Assembly: GCF_016894345.1 (NCBI RefSeq)
Contig: NZ_CP069798.1
Span: forward strand, 1,075,385-1,139,384
Reading direction: 5' to 3'
DNA: 64,000 nucleotides
Origin: Paralysiella testudinis
GTDB lineage: Bacteria > Pseudomonadota > Gammaproteobacteria > Burkholderiales > Neisseriaceae
Shown piece by piece: positions 1 through 9,307 of this stretch. Both the position numbers and the translations under genes were made by a program. Below the pieces are notes generated by a model that was not told the origin of the DNA, did not search any database, and saw only the letters and a list, made by a program, of their open reading frames with translations. Each line of letters begins with the position of its first letter. Position 1 is the stretch's first letter.

Positions 1-11
1 AGGAGCGAAAC

Positions 12-1277
12 ATGGGATTGTTCGCAAAATGGAAGCAAAAACGCCAGCCGGCTGAAACCGCTGCCGGCGACTTCAGGCAGCCTGAACACACATCAATGGC
101 CGATATCGTGCAAGACGATGATGTTGAAGCAGGCCTGCCCTTAAATGAAGTGTCCGGCAAAAAAGACAATGTGGGCAAAGTGGCCTTGTTGGGCGTGGCA
201 CTGGTGGCCATCGGCCTGATTGTGGTTGGGCTGATTTACTGGACTTCGGGTGACGACAATGCCGCTGCCGCGCCCAACCCCGAATTGGATTTGGGGGTTA
301 AAAACAACCAGCCGATGAATTTTGATGCTGATAAGGAAAAATTGGCCTTGGTGGCTGAAACCGAAGCCGAACCCGCTTCGGATGTCGCTTCCTCCGATGA
401 AAATGTATTACCCGCAGTGGATACCGCTGCTGCCCCGGCGGCAGCTTCGGCGGCAAATAATCCCGCCGACGACATCCGCAACCGCCGCTTGGGTGGTGAT
501 GTGCTGGTTTCGCTGGATCAGAATAGATTGGGTGGTGGTTCGGCGGGCGGGAATGAGACGGTAACGGTTTCTGGTACCGAAACTTCAACAGGCTTGTTTG
601 GCGGTGGTAACCGCAGTGAGGGCACCTCATTCGGCAGCCGCTTACAGCCTACGGTGACCGCCGGTGTGGCAGCAGAACGCCGGGGAGATACCACTTTCCT
701 ACTGGCCAAAGGCACCAACATCCAGTGTGCATTAGAAACCCGCATCATCACCACCCAGCCCGGTTTCACCCGCTGCCAGACGGTACAGGATATTTATTCG
801 GCGGATGGCAAAGTATTGCTGTTGGAACGCGGCAGCAAAATCATCGGTGAACAAACCGCCGCCTTGGTACAAGGCCAGGCGCGGGTGTTTGCGTTGTGGA
901 ATGAAGTGGAAACCCCGGTTGGCGTCAAAGTGTCGTTGGCCAGCCCCGGTTCCGGTGCTTTGGGTGAAGGCGGGCATGCCGCAAAGGTCAATTATCATTT
1001 CTGGCAGCGCTTTGGTGGTGCCATCATGATTAGCTTGATTAGTGACTTGAGCGACAACCTCAGTAACCGACAAAAAAGCACCAACGGCAACAACAACACC
1101 ATCACCTATGAAAACTCCAGCGAAGCTGCACAACAAATGGCTACCGAAGCCTTGCGCAACAGCATCAATATCCCGCCCACCGGCACCGTGAATCAGGGCA
1201 GCCTGATCAACATCATGGTGGCGCGTGATGTCGATTTCCGTTCGGTGTACGAAGTGGTGCGCGTGCCTTTGTATTGA
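12..1277 (+). CDS. virB10: T4SS outer-membrane core component VirB10/TrbI
   Basis: This 421-residue protein spans the envelope of the type IV secretion machine and links the inner-membrane ATPases to the outer-membrane pore. It has a cytoplasmic N terminus, one membrane segment at about residues 55-77 (VALLGVALVAIGLIVVGLIY), a low-complexity Ala/Pro/Glu periplasmic linker, and the conserved VirB10 beta-barrel domain from about residue 215 (GDTTFLLAKGTNIQCALET) to the end. Length and layout match the family. A good ribosome site (aggagcg) lies just before the ATG at 12. virB11 follows after 72 bp, the usual order in VirB operons. The upstream virB genes are outside the window. Confidence 0.93.
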   Translation: MGLFAKWKQKRQPAETAAGDFRQPEHTSMADIVQDDDVEAGLPLNEVSGKKDNVGKVALLGVALVAIGLIVVGLIYWTSGDDNAAAAPNPELDLGVKNNQPMNFDADKEKLALVAETEAEPASDVASSDENVLPAVDTAAAPAAASAANNPADDIRNRRLGGDVLVSLDQNRLGGGSAGGNETVTVSGTETSTGLFGGGNRSEGTSFGSRLQPTVTAGVAAERRGDTTFLLAKGTNIQCALETRIITTQPGFTRCQTVQDIYSADGKVLLLERGSKIIGEQTAALVQGQARVFALWNEVETPVGVKVSLASPGSGALGEGGHAAKVNYHFWQRFGGAIMISLISDLSDNLSNRQKSTNGNNNTITYENSSEAAQQMATEALRNSINIPPTGTVNQGSLINIMVARDVDFRSVYEVVRVPLY

Positions 1278-1349
1278 TGCCGTATCTTTGTTTTTAACCT
1301 AGCTAGGCCTGCCGTGTGCAGGCCTATTTGCTTTTTACCGGATAGAACC

Positions 1350-2480
1350 ATGTATGACGCCGCAAACAATTTCACCGCCGGTATCCGCCAAGATGCCTCC
1401 GCCCGCAATATGCTTGACCAGCTGGGTATCAGCGATTACCTCAATCGTGACGGTGTTACCGAAGTCTTGATTAACCGCCCGGGTGAAGTATTCTTGGAAA
1501 CGGCCAAAGGATTTGAACGCTTTGAAGATACGCGCCTGCATTTACGTGCATTGGAGCAGCTGGCCAATACCTTGGCCATTCTCAATAAAAAGCACATTTC
1601 TTTTGAAAACCCCATCCATTCGGTCACCTTGCCCGACGGCGAGCGCGGCCACATCATGCTGCCGCCTTCGTGTGAAGACAAAACCGTGGTGTATGCCTTC
1701 CGTAAACCCTCACGCAGCCGTTTCACCTTGGCGGATTACATCAACACCGACCGGTTAACCTCATTCAAAGACGTATCACCGCACAGCAGCGTGGCCATGC
1801 CGACCGACAGCATTGATGTGGGCGGCCGGATTGACGGACGCCATTTCCGCGATGTTTGCGACCGCATGCAACTGCCGTCGGATGTGCCGCTGGCAGATTG
1901 GCAGTATGAATTGCTCACCCACAAAGCCAATCGCGATATGGACGCCTTTTGGCGCTTGGCCGTCAACCGCAAACTCAATATCTGCATGGTGGGTGGCACC
2001 GGCTCCGGTAAAACCACCTTCAGTAAAACCATTGCCGATTTGGTGGCACCCAATACGCGGTTGATTACGCTGGAAGATACCCACGAACTGGATTTGCCAA
2101 ACCACCCCAACCATGTGCATTTGTTCTTCAAAGCGCACATCACCGCCAAAATGCTGATTGCCGCCTGTATGCGGCTGAAACCGGATCGGGTATTTCTGAC
2201 CGAATTGCGAGGAGATGAGGCTTGGGATTACTTGTCCTTGCTCAATACCGGCCATCCCGGCGGCCTGACATCCGTCCATGCCAATGATGCCCGTGCCGTG
2301 CATTACCGCATTGCCCAGTTGGCCAAAGAATCGGCCACCGGCCAGACCATGGAATACGACTACATCCTCAATGCAGTTAAAGCCACCATTGACGTGGTGG
2401 CCTTCTTTGAAAACACCCGCATGACCGAGTTGTACTATGACCCGGTGGAGAAATTTTATGCCATGCAAGGGCGTAGTTGA
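1350..2480 (+). CDS. virB11: T4SS secretion ATPase VirB11
   Basis: Hexameric cytoplasmic ATPase that powers pilus assembly and substrate transfer together with VirD4. The 376-residue protein has Walker A (GGTGSGKTT, about residue 213), a Walker B/Asp box region (LKPDRVFLTELRGDEAW) and the His box (GHPGGLTSVHAND), all typical of the VirB11/PulE family. The start was set at ATG 1350 (MYDAANNF); an in-frame GTG at 1314 lies in what looks like leader sequence after virB10. The ribosome site is weak, consistent with coupling to virB10. Confidence 0.93.
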   Translation: MYDAANNFTAGIRQDASARNMLDQLGISDYLNRDGVTEVLINRPGEVFLETAKGFERFEDTRLHLRALEQLANTLAILNKKHISFENPIHSVTLPDGERGHIMLPPSCEDKTVVYAFRKPSRSRFTLADYINTDRLTSFKDVSPHSSVAMPTDSIDVGGRIDGRHFRDVCDRMQLPSDVPLADWQYELLTHKANRDMDAFWRLAVNRKLNICMVGGTGSGKTTFSKTIADLVAPNTRLITLEDTHELDLPNHPNHVHLFFKAHITAKMLIAACMRLKPDRVFLTELRGDEAWDYLSLLNTGHPGGLTSVHANDARAVHYRIAQLAKESATGQTMEYDYILNAVKATIDVVAFFENTRMTELYYDPVEKFYAMQGRS

Positions 2481-2525
2481 GGTGAACCGGCATTCTTAAC
2501 CGCCACAAATTATAAGGACATATTA

Positions 2526-3053
2526 ATGCTCCCGAGCCAAGCACCACCCACCGCTGATATTGTCGAACTGTTGCTGATACTGCTTGCCGCCGGCTGGGAA
2601 ATCACTCCTCAGCATGAGCGGTATTTACGTTACGAATGCGACCATCAAGATATTCAGGAATCGCTGCATTTCACCGCAGAACAACTTTGCATCCAACTGG
2701 CTCAGTTTGGCAGGCTGCCTGTGGAAGAAGTCAGGCACACAGCGTTTATGCCGGTTTTACGGCATCTGCAAAACCGTTTTGAGCACATGCCGCAAAATTG
2801 GCTGCTGTGTGATTGGAAAGGGCGATCCATTTGTACTGTTCCCAACAGGCGTATTGGCCATGAGTTGGTTGCACTACTCTATGCACGCGGCATTAAAACC
2901 CAATGTGTTAAAAGCGATGATTGTGATCCCATGCCGATAAATACACGGTGGCAAAAATTGCTGCCCGGCATTCAAAAAACAGGCTATTTACGCTTAAAAA
3001 TAGCGTTTTACCGTTTGGATGAGCTTCTTCAAGCCGGACGGTGGTTCCTGTAA
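2526..3053 (+). CDS. Hypothetical ICE protein
   Basis: A 175-residue protein of unknown function directly after virB11, preceded by a weak Shine-Dalgarno (aaggaca). It has no signal peptide or membrane segment that I can see. Composition suggests a soluble alpha/beta protein, with a hydrophobic N-terminal helix region (IVELLLILLAAGW). Its C-terminal 60 bp overlap the convergent gene at 2994-3932. The gene at 3982-4413 has a vaguely similar layout (a short arm on how an element 'GR..' strand is followed by a hydrophobic helix), so a distant relation is possible but unproven. Confidence 0.6.
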   Translation: MLPSQAPPTADIVELLLILLAAGWEITPQHERYLRYECDHQDIQESLHFTAEQLCIQLAQFGRLPVEEVRHTAFMPVLRHLQNRFEHMPQNWLLCDWKGRSICTVPNRRIGHELVALLYARGIKTQCVKSDDCDPMPINTRWQKLLPGIQKTGYLRLKIAFYRLDELLQAGRWFL

Positions 3054-3932
3054 ATACCTTAAAATATGAGTGATGCCGACATAAGCTTCCGGGCGAATGT
3101 AACACGGTATTTCAGAAGAATGGGCTTCATACCAGTGATGATTGATATTTTTTACTTTATAGGGCTCTGGAAAACTGATGGCATCTAAAGGCAGTTTAAT
3201 CACGCCGTCGCAAGTACGGTTAATTACAACCCATTCGCCTTCTTCCGTATCTTCAGCGTTATAACTAAAACCTTCGCTATATGGCCTGATTAGGCTGTGG
3301 CAGTACAAAATATCTTCAAGATTGATTTCTATAGTCAAAACAACCATATCCCTGTCTTGCGCATAAGAGTAGCCATAGTCGGGCAAGCTCATGTAGCTGT
3401 TTAACAAATCCATCTCAAGTAAGATAAAAGAAAGTCCGGCCTCCTTGGCTTGGCAGTAGCGGCTTTTGAGTGCAAAAGCATATTTCCCCTGAATATGCCG
3501 CTTTAAATATATTGTTTTTTGGGATGGGAAATGAATAGACAGGCGTTTTTGAACATGCCCATATAATCCTTTGATGTCTTCTTCGGCTTCATGCCATTGT
3601 TGAGGGGTGATGCGTTGATGCCATAAATTGACGTTATGATGCAAAGTCAAATCAGTGAATGCAGAGGATCCCAGAGATGCAACAATCCTATCAGTCTTAT
3701 AAGGATAACGCCGTATATGTAATGCGTTATAAAGCAATGTACATAAAAAAATATAGCCAATAGATTTTTTACTATATTGAAATCCATGAAAAATATTTTC
3801 TGTATCGTCAGCACCAAGAGTCGTTATGCGTGTACTTCCACCAATACACGCCCTCAGTAATTGGCTGCTGATTGCATATTTATCTTCAGGCTTATTAAAT
3901 ATATCCTGCTGAAGTAATTGAGATTTATCCAT
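2994..3932 (-). CDS. Hypothetical AT-rich cargo protein, possible ART-like fold
   Basis: A 312-residue reading frame on the strand opposite to its neighbours, clearly richer in A and T than the surrounding ICE, so probably acquired separately. The start was placed at MDKSQLLQQ (3932); the frame runs further upstream but into the neighbouring gene. No family is recognised with confidence. An Arg-bearing strand (TIYLKRHIQG), a Ser/Tyr-rich middle and a late EEGEWVVI segment resemble the R-S-ExE arrangement of some ADP-ribosyltransferases, but this is only a pattern match by eye. Its 3' end overlaps 2526-3053 tail to tail. Confidence 0.5.
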   Translation of the reverse strand: MDKSQLLQQDIFNKPEDKYAISSQLLRACIGGSTRITTLGADDTENIFHGFQYSKKSIGYIFLCTLLYNALHIRRYPYKTDRIVASLGSSAFTDLTLHHNVNLWHQRITPQQWHEAEEDIKGLYGHVQKRLSIHFPSQKTIYLKRHIQGKYAFALKSRYCQAKEAGLSFILLEMDLLNSYMSLPDYGYSYAQDRDMVVLTIEINLEDILYCHSLIRPYSEGFSYNAEDTEEGEWVVINRTCDGVIKLPLDAISFPEPYKVKNINHHWYEAHSSEIPCYIRPEAYVGITHILRYLQEPPSGLKKLIQTVKRYF

Positions 3933-3981
3933 ACTTGTGACTTTGCTTGATTTTTTAATTTTTAAAAGGAAATAACCGGAT

Positions 3982-4413
3982 ATGCTACCTGAAATTGAAC
4001 TGAAAGCGGAGGCTATAGGCCGGTTGCGCTTATCGCTGAAGCGGTCACTACTGTCGCTGAAACCGCCTGAAGGAGAGCCAAGCACCGAAGCCGGTATCCG
4101 GCTATCCGATATTTACCCACCGGAATGCTTACCGGCCATTGCGTACCGGGGGCGAGTGCTGTTTGCAGCTCGGGATTTTGATGACACATGTTATTTCGTA
4201 CATCAACTTTATCTGCACGGCTATACCGCGTACGAATCTGCCGTATGGCCGGGTTCCGATGCCGAGTACTACCGTTCTTTGCGTGCCTGGCCGTATATTT
4301 GCGACTGTTTAAAGCGCAAAAAACCAGCAAAGCTTCACCGCTTTTGCCAATGGCAGCGCCTTAAAAATGCTGCTTGCAGAGGCTACGGTAAAATAAGCCG
4401 GAAAACCGTATAA
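3982..4413 (+). CDS. Hypothetical protein
   Basis: A 143-residue basic protein with ATG at 3982 preceded by aaaaggaaataacc. It lies divergent from the gene ending at 2994, with about 50 bp between the two starts. No domain is recognised. The C terminus is rich in Lys/Arg/Cys (CDCLKRKKPAKLHRFCQW). Its last codons merge into the left direct repeat (about 4389-4454) that flanks the TPR-like/HEPN module, so the native C terminus may have been altered by that insertion. Confidence 0.5.
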   Translation: MLPEIELKAEAIGRLRLSLKRSLLSLKPPEGEPSTEAGIRLSDIYPPECLPAIAYRGRVLFAARDFDDTCYFVHQLYLHGYTAYESAVWPGSDAEYYRSLRAWPYICDCLKRKKPAKLHRFCQWQRLKNAACRGYGKISRKTV

Positions 4414-4454
4414 AACGCTTTACAGAATACAAAAATCTTTGTTTGTAAGATTAA
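4389..4454. repeat. Left direct repeat flanking TPR-like/HEPN module
   Basis: About 65 bp containing taaaacgcttta and tgtaagattaa that recur at about 5829-5891 with a few differences and a small indel. The pair brackets the module 4542-5703 and looks like the footprint of its insertion by recombination or flank duplication. Confidence 0.7.
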
Positions 4455-4541
4455 ATGTAATGCATCTGCTACATCTTGATACATACCATTCGGTTTATTA
4501 TATTTTGTTTATATCCCTCCAGTAAAAGAAAGGGGTTTTTT

Positions 4542-5321
4542 ATGGCTTTGGCCGTACCGAATTGGGATAGTGTGCAAAATCGGTTGCATACAGCCCTTGG
4601 GAAGAGCAAACCACCGCCACTATTTTTGGCCAGTTTGGAAAGAGATGCTAAAGCATTATTGAATACGCCTGCTTTAAATTTTGGCTATCTGACTTTGGGG
4701 ATGGTTGCTGCAATGCGTGGGGAAAAGCAACAATTTGATGAGTATTTGAAGCGCCCCCGTATGACTGCTGATGATGTATCAATAGTGGACATATTTGTTT
4801 TGAACGGTCTTAACAGAATGGGTTGTTTTGACGAGGCTAATGCCTATTTGCAGACTTTATTTATCAAGTCTGCCGACAGTGATGATTTACACAGTTTGAA
4901 ACCACTGTTGCACATGGCCATGCTGTATGGGTTTATTGATGATGCAGGACTATTGTTCGATAAATTAAAGAAATTAAAAGCGATTAAACCCGGCCACAAT
5001 ACCGACTTGGAAAGAGTGTATCTACTCTTGCGGGAGTTGCGGCTGGATCAATCCACTATGGTGGCAGCGATTTTGGCCATCAAAAAATTTATTTTTTCAC
5101 AAGATGTGGTTATTCCAACCTATTCATTCAGTTACAATTTTGAATATGATATTTTTATTGAATTGAAATGCATCTGTTTTGTTGACGACATTGAATTATT
5201 AGCTCGTATGGATAACATTATTGACGACATGTTGATTCAGATGGAGGTTGAAATTGACCCTGCGTTAATCAATCTTTGTGTTTCTTGTCGTCCTTATAAT
5301 TTGAGCTATGGGATTGGATAA
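4542..5321 (+). CDS. TPR-like helical partner of HEPN protein (copy A)
   Basis: A 259-residue, mostly helical protein. The start is ATG 4542 (MALAVPNWD), after a purine-rich stretch (aaagaaagggg). Repeated two-helix patterns (LNTPALNFGYLTLGMVAAMRG and similar) suggest TPR-like folding. It is the clear counterpart of 20660-21418: both are followed, with the same 5-nt taagc spacing before ATG, by a HEPN-domain gene, and both end in a similar YS[FY]-containing C-terminal block. Such pairs often behave as toxin-antitoxin or abortive-infection modules, but here that is inference. The HEPN partner is frameshifted in this copy. Confidence 0.65.
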   Translation: MALAVPNWDSVQNRLHTALGKSKPPPLFLASLERDAKALLNTPALNFGYLTLGMVAAMRGEKQQFDEYLKRPRMTADDVSIVDIFVLNGLNRMGCFDEANAYLQTLFIKSADSDDLHSLKPLLHMAMLYGFIDDAGLLFDKLKKLKAIKPGHNTDLERVYLLLRELRLDQSTMVAAILAIKKFIFSQDVVIPTYSFSYNFEYDIFIELKCICFVDDIELLARMDNIIDDMLIQMEVEIDPALINLCVSCRPYNLSYGIG

Positions 5322-5323
5322 GC

Positions 5324-5703
5324 ATGATTCAGCCATCAGATTTTATGGATAGCGCTCAAACCATGATTGGCAATACCGAAATGGGAAATCGTAACGGGAT
5401 AAGCCGCATGTATTATGGGGTGTATCATGCTTGCCTGCTTTTGCGATTTGTGAATTGAGATTTACTTACAGCACCGCCAAATCATTACATGCTCAGTTGA
5501 TCTATTTTTATAAAAGCCATGCGGATCGAGACTTAAAGAATATTGGACGACAACTGGAAAAACTCCGTAATGCCAGAAATGAAGCAGATTATTTGCTGAA
5601 CTCTTTTGTTTCCAATGAGGATGCCCGTTTGGATTATCGATTAGCTTTGCATAGCTTACACCAAATAGAAATTGCAAAGCATAAACACGGTAGCGACAAA
5701 TAG
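5324..5703 (+). pseudogene. HEPN-domain protein, frameshifted (copy A)
   Basis: The reading frame opens at ATG 5324 and includes the HEPN signature SRMYYGVYHA (R-x6-H), then stops at 5458-5460. The homologous remainder (ELRFTYSTAKSLHAQL ... NEADYLLNSF) continues in another frame to 5703. Comparison with the intact copy at 21421-21810 places a single-base indel near 5430-5440, just after the YHAC motif. HEPN proteins are usually RNases or nucleic-acid-binding toxins, and the R and H are the expected catalytic pair. Here the C-terminal half is out of frame, so the protein is probably dead. Confidence 0.75.
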
Positions 5704-5828
5704 GATGATTTTATGGCGGGGAGGTATCCTGAAAATATGCTGTTGAAAAAAGCAAGAGTCCGCAAAGTAAAAAGTCATGGCTTAAGATGAACATATTCCG
5801 CATACGGCATCTGCCCAACCCTCAGTTA

Positions 5829-5891
5829 TAAAATAAGCCGCAAAACCGCATAAAACGCTTTACAACACAAAAAAATCTTTGTAAGATTAAA
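5829..5891. repeat. Right direct repeat flanking TPR-like/HEPN module
   Basis: Second copy of the ~65-bp sequence at 4389-4454 (shares aaaataagccg, taaaacgcttta, tgtaagattaa). The intervening 1.4 kb is the TPR-like/HEPN pair. Confidence 0.7.
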
Positions 5892-6109
5892 ACACTACTA
5901 AATTCGATAAGCGGTTCCCCACACCCGAAAGCGTGGTTTTTTTGTGCCTGCCGGATACGCAGCACAATGCCATAGATTTCTTGCTATGGCGGGTCGAGAG
6001 AACCTAATACAACACCCCTTGGGGAATAAGTTCCGCCGTCTTATCGCGGTAGTTGAAGCCCGCCACCCTACTAAGGTGGCTACGAAACTAAACGATAAGG
6101 AGCATCACC
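5892..6109 (+). other. Gene-free stretch with hairpin leader
   Basis: No convincing protein-coding signal is present apart from a short open frame starting at 5944. It contains a small hairpin (gccacc-ctactaa-ggtggc, about 6062-6081) shortly before the Shine-Dalgarno of the small gene at 6110. The layout recalls leaders of small phage genes such as ash, but I could not verify that. Confidence 0.35.
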
Positions 6110-6280
6110 ATGCTGTTCTCACGCATTGCGCACAAGCGCGTTCAATCTTCGTTACTCGGTACATTCCCTAATTTTCAGGCAGCCTCAGACTGTATTGATG
6201 CCATGTTGCGTCGAAACGGTGCTTTGCGACTGCTGATTGTTCAAACCGCCACCGGATTCGATGTGGCAAAAGTTTGCTGA
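6110..6280 (+). CDS. Small hypothetical protein (56 aa)
   Basis: A 56-codon frame with a strong Shine-Dalgarno (aaggagcatcacc) before ATG 6110, encoding MLFSRIAHKRVQSSLLG and continuing to VAKVC. A DNA uptake sequence (ttttcaggcagcct) lies inside it, coding for FQAAS. The N terminus has a short basic stretch and no membrane segment. Function is unknown. The good ribosome site is the main reason to call it a gene. Confidence 0.45.
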   Translation: MLFSRIAHKRVQSSLLGTFPNFQAASDCIDAMLRRNGALRLLIVQTATGFDVAKVC

Positions 6281-6352
6281 TTGTCGTATATTCGGACAAA
6301 CAAAAAACATACATTAACAATCATATCCTTACACTTGCGAAGGGAAACTCTG

Positions 6353-9286
6353 ATGAAACCCAGTCAATTTGTGCTTAAAGCTTCTGTTATCGCCATTTCG
6401 TTTGCCTTAGCCGCCTGTGGTGGCGGGGGTGGTGGCGGATCATCACCGAGTGTCGGCAGTACGCCGTCACAGCCCGGTGTGCCGGGTAATCCGACGACGC
6501 CCCCCAAACCGGTTAATCCGACCACCCCGACGGCCGTTCCGATGCCTTCTGCCAATCCGGCAGCCGGGGACAGTAATGAAAAAGCGGCTGCGCCGGAGCC
6601 GATTACCAATAAGTTTGCACCAAATAAATATGGCTTCATGAATGATCGCGAAGACTCACTGAATCTTAAAGATGCATACGATCAAAATCTTGACGGTTCA
6701 GGGGTTAAAGTAGGCGTAGTTGATGGTCGAATTGCCAGTCACCCCGGATTACCAAAAAATCTTGTAGATCATGGCGATTTTGTTGCTGTAGCAAGTGTTA
6801 GCACAGATCATGGAACACAGGTTGCCTTAACTCTTTCAGGGCAAGAGGTAAATGGAAATATTAATGGTATCGCTAAAAATGTTGAATTACACACAGCAAA
6901 TATAGGTATTTCGGGTGGTAATAAAGTTTCTGATTCAGGCGCATTGCGTGCGTGGAATGAATTGCGTAAAGATGGAGTAACTATTATTAATAATAGTTGG
7001 GGATCCAGTTCTGGTACTGCAATTCAACAATATAAAGATGATGCTAACGCTTATTTAAATGCTAAATCTACTATGGAAAAGGCGGGTACTTATATTGGGC
7101 AAATGAAATATTTGGTTGATAATAATGTATTGTTAATTTTTTCTACTGGCAATGAAGCATTGATGCAGCCAACAGCTAATCCGTTACTGCCTTTAGCAGA
7201 GCCAGAACTACAAAAAGGCTTGATTGCGGTTGCTGGTACTGACGAAAATCAAACCATTAATAGCAACTCAAATCGCTGTGGTGATGCTAAAAATTGGTGT
7301 ATGGCCGCACCATGGAAAGTATTAGTACCAAATATAAATGCAACAAATCTTAATGAAATGGAGCGTTTTGGTTTAACACAGGCAACAGGTACTTCATTCG
7401 CCGCCCCCCAAGTAACCGGCGCCGCTGCCCTAGTCAAACAAAAATACCCGTGGATGACCAACGACAACCTGCGCACTACGTTGTTGACGACTGCAACCGA
7501 CCTCGGTGCCAAAGGCGTCGATTCGGTGTACGGCTGGGGTTTACTGAACATAGGTAAAGCCGTAAACGGCCCCGCCCAATTTGCGTTTGGCAACTTCAAC
7601 GCCAATGTGACTGGTAATGCCGTGTTTGAGAATAACATCAGCGGCACCGGCGGCCTGCTTAAAAAAGGTTCAGGCAGCCTGACATTGAAAGGCAAACACA
7701 GCTTTAGTGGCGATACCTTGGTATCTGCCGGCAAATTAATGGTTGATGGTGAGAGCCAATCTAAAACCACTATCTTATCGAGTGCCGAATATGCGGTTAA
7801 GGGCAGTACCGGCAGCATCAATAATCTCGGTGTTTTTGCCAGCACCGGCAATGGTGCCACGATTAACGGGGACTATATCCAAACCCAATACGGCACCTTG
7901 GCAACCGAAGTTGGCACGGTGACCAAAGTAACCGGCAATGCCGATTTAGCCGGTGAACTGCACTTTCGCGGCATCAAGCCCGGCTATGTTCCCCAGTCCG
8001 GTACCAGCACCGATGTGCTGACTGCGAGCAAAGTATCCGGCACCTTTGCCAAGACAACTTCTGCACCCTCTTTGCTGTTGGCTGCGGATACCCGTTATAC
8101 CGCCAATGCAGTGAAGCTGGACATCAAACGTGCCGATGTTAACCGCGTAGCCAACAGCCTTCAGGCAGCAGCAGACGCCAACAGCATTTCTGCCGGTGCA
8201 CGCAATCTTGAAGCAGCATTTACCGCACTGGATGCAGCCGAACCCTACAAGAGCGACCGTGTGGCACAGCAGCTGAGCTTTGTGGATGCGTCGGCTAAAA
8301 TCCAGAACATCACTGATGAAGCCACTTTGGCCAAAACCCTGTATTCGCTTTCAGGCAGCATCTACAGCAATGCGGCAGCGATTTCCAGCATCGAGCAAGG
8401 CCGTCTGAATACTGATTTTGGCAATAAACTGGATGTGGCTGGCGGTGAAACACAGGCTGTTGTTCAGTATGGCCATACCGGCAATACTTGGACGCAGCCC
8501 GGCTTGTCCGGCAAGCAATCGACCAACAGCGGTACTGTAGGGGTGGTGATGGGCTTGACCGACAGTGCATCACTCGGTGGTGCCGTTACCTACCACAACA
8601 CCAACTGGGCAGAGCAACGCGGCAATGACGGCAGCGACAACGCCGATGTACGCAGTATGGGTACCGTGCTCGCCGGTCGCTATCATCCGGCCAACTGGCG
8701 TGGCCATTTTCTGAAAGGCAGCTTAGGCTACAGCCGTTATAAAAACGAGGTATCGCGCACCGTCTGGATTGCCGATGAGACTTACAAAACAGGAGCCGAT
8801 GTTTCAGGCAGCCTGTGGCAGCTGAGCATTGCCGGCGGCAAAAAGCTGGGTAATGATGTTTGGTCGGTCACGCCGGAGCTGGGTTTGCGTTATGACTATT
8901 TCCGCCAAAGCGCCTTTACCGAAAGCGGCGCCGAAGGCTACGGGCTGAATGCCGATAAGCTGAGCAAAGGTATTGTGGTGGGTACGGTAAACATGACCGG
9001 CCAATACAACTGGCTGGCCGGCAATCTGCCGCTGAGCGTGTACGGCAATATCGGCTATGAGCATGACTTCCAGCGCCGCCAATTTGCCACCGTGGGCGGT
9101 TTTGCCGATGCGCACAGTAATGAACGTGCCGGTGCTTGGCAGCTGCCGTTGAACCGCTGGGCTGCCGGTATTGGCTTGCAAGCTCAGGTCGCCAAAAATG
9201 TGACTGCCGGAATCGGCTACCGCTACCAAGGTGCCAGTAGCTGGCATAACCACCAAGCGGGTGCTAATCTGGTCGTGAAATTCTGA
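6353..9286 (+). CDS. NalP-like autotransporter serine protease lipoprotein
   Basis: This 977-residue surface protease has a lipoprotein signal peptide with lipobox LAAC followed by a poly-Gly run, like meningococcal NalP. The subtilisin (S8) domain shows the Asp box (VGVVDGR), the His box (TDHGTQVA) and the Ser box (GTSFAAPQV), so the triad is intact. A passenger-associated repeat region follows, then a C-terminal autotransporter beta-barrel ending VVKF. The start is ATG 6353 with aaggga upstream. The catalytic part (about 6610-7390) is visibly AT-rich while signal and barrel are GC-rich, suggesting mosaic exchange of the passenger. The G-rich tract after the lipobox codon could be slippage-prone. 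It is cargo between T4SS blocks of the ICE. Confidence 0.92.
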   Translation: MKPSQFVLKASVIAISFALAACGGGGGGGSSPSVGSTPSQPGVPGNPTTPPKPVNPTTPTAVPMPSANPAAGDSNEKAAAPEPITNKFAPNKYGFMNDREDSLNLKDAYDQNLDGSGVKVGVVDGRIASHPGLPKNLVDHGDFVAVASVSTDHGTQVALTLSGQEVNGNINGIAKNVELHTANIGISGGNKVSDSGALRAWNELRKDGVTIINNSWGSSSGTAIQQYKDDANAYLNAKSTMEKAGTYIGQMKYLVDNNVLLIFSTGNEALMQPTANPLLPLAEPELQKGLIAVAGTDENQTINSNSNRCGDAKNWCMAAPWKVLVPNINATNLNEMERFGLTQATGTSFAAPQVTGAAALVKQKYPWMTNDNLRTTLLTTATDLGAKGVDSVYGWGLLNIGKAVNGPAQFAFGNFNANVTGNAVFENNISGTGGLLKKGSGSLTLKGKHSFSGDTLVSAGKLMVDGESQSKTTILSSAEYAVKGSTGSINNLGVFASTGNGATINGDYIQTQYGTLATEVGTVTKVTGNADLAGELHFRGIKPGYVPQSGTSTDVLTASKVSGTFAKTTSAPSLLLAADTRYTANAVKLDIKRADVNRVANSLQAAADANSISAGARNLEAAFTALDAAEPYKSDRVAQQLSFVDASAKIQNITDEATLAKTLYSLSGSIYSNAAAISSIEQGRLNTDFGNKLDVAGGETQAVVQYGHTGNTWTQPGLSGKQSTNSGTVGVVMGLTDSASLGGAVTYHNTNWAEQRGNDGSDNADVRSMGTVLAGRYHPANWRGHFLKGSLGYSRYKNEVSRTVWIADETYKTGADVSGSLWQLSIAGGKKLGNDVWSVTPELGLRYDYFRQSAFTESGAEGYGLNADKLSKGIVVGTVNMTGQYNWLAGNLPLSVYGNIGYEHDFQRRQFATVGGFADAHSNERAGAWQLPLNRWAAGIGLQAQVAKNVTAGIGYRYQGASSWHNHQAGANLVVKF

Positions 9287-9307
9287 TAGCGTCTTTCAAC
9301 CAAGGTG

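Noticed and set aside
5944..6171. Ash-family phage protein
   Set aside because: Only a loose resemblance of the leader layout; the frame has no ribosome site and conflicts with the better small gene at 6110.
6420..6440. Poly-G phase-variation tract in the nalP-like gene
   Set aside because: The G tract is interrupted (ggtggcgggggtggtggcgg), longest run five, so strong slippage is unlikely.
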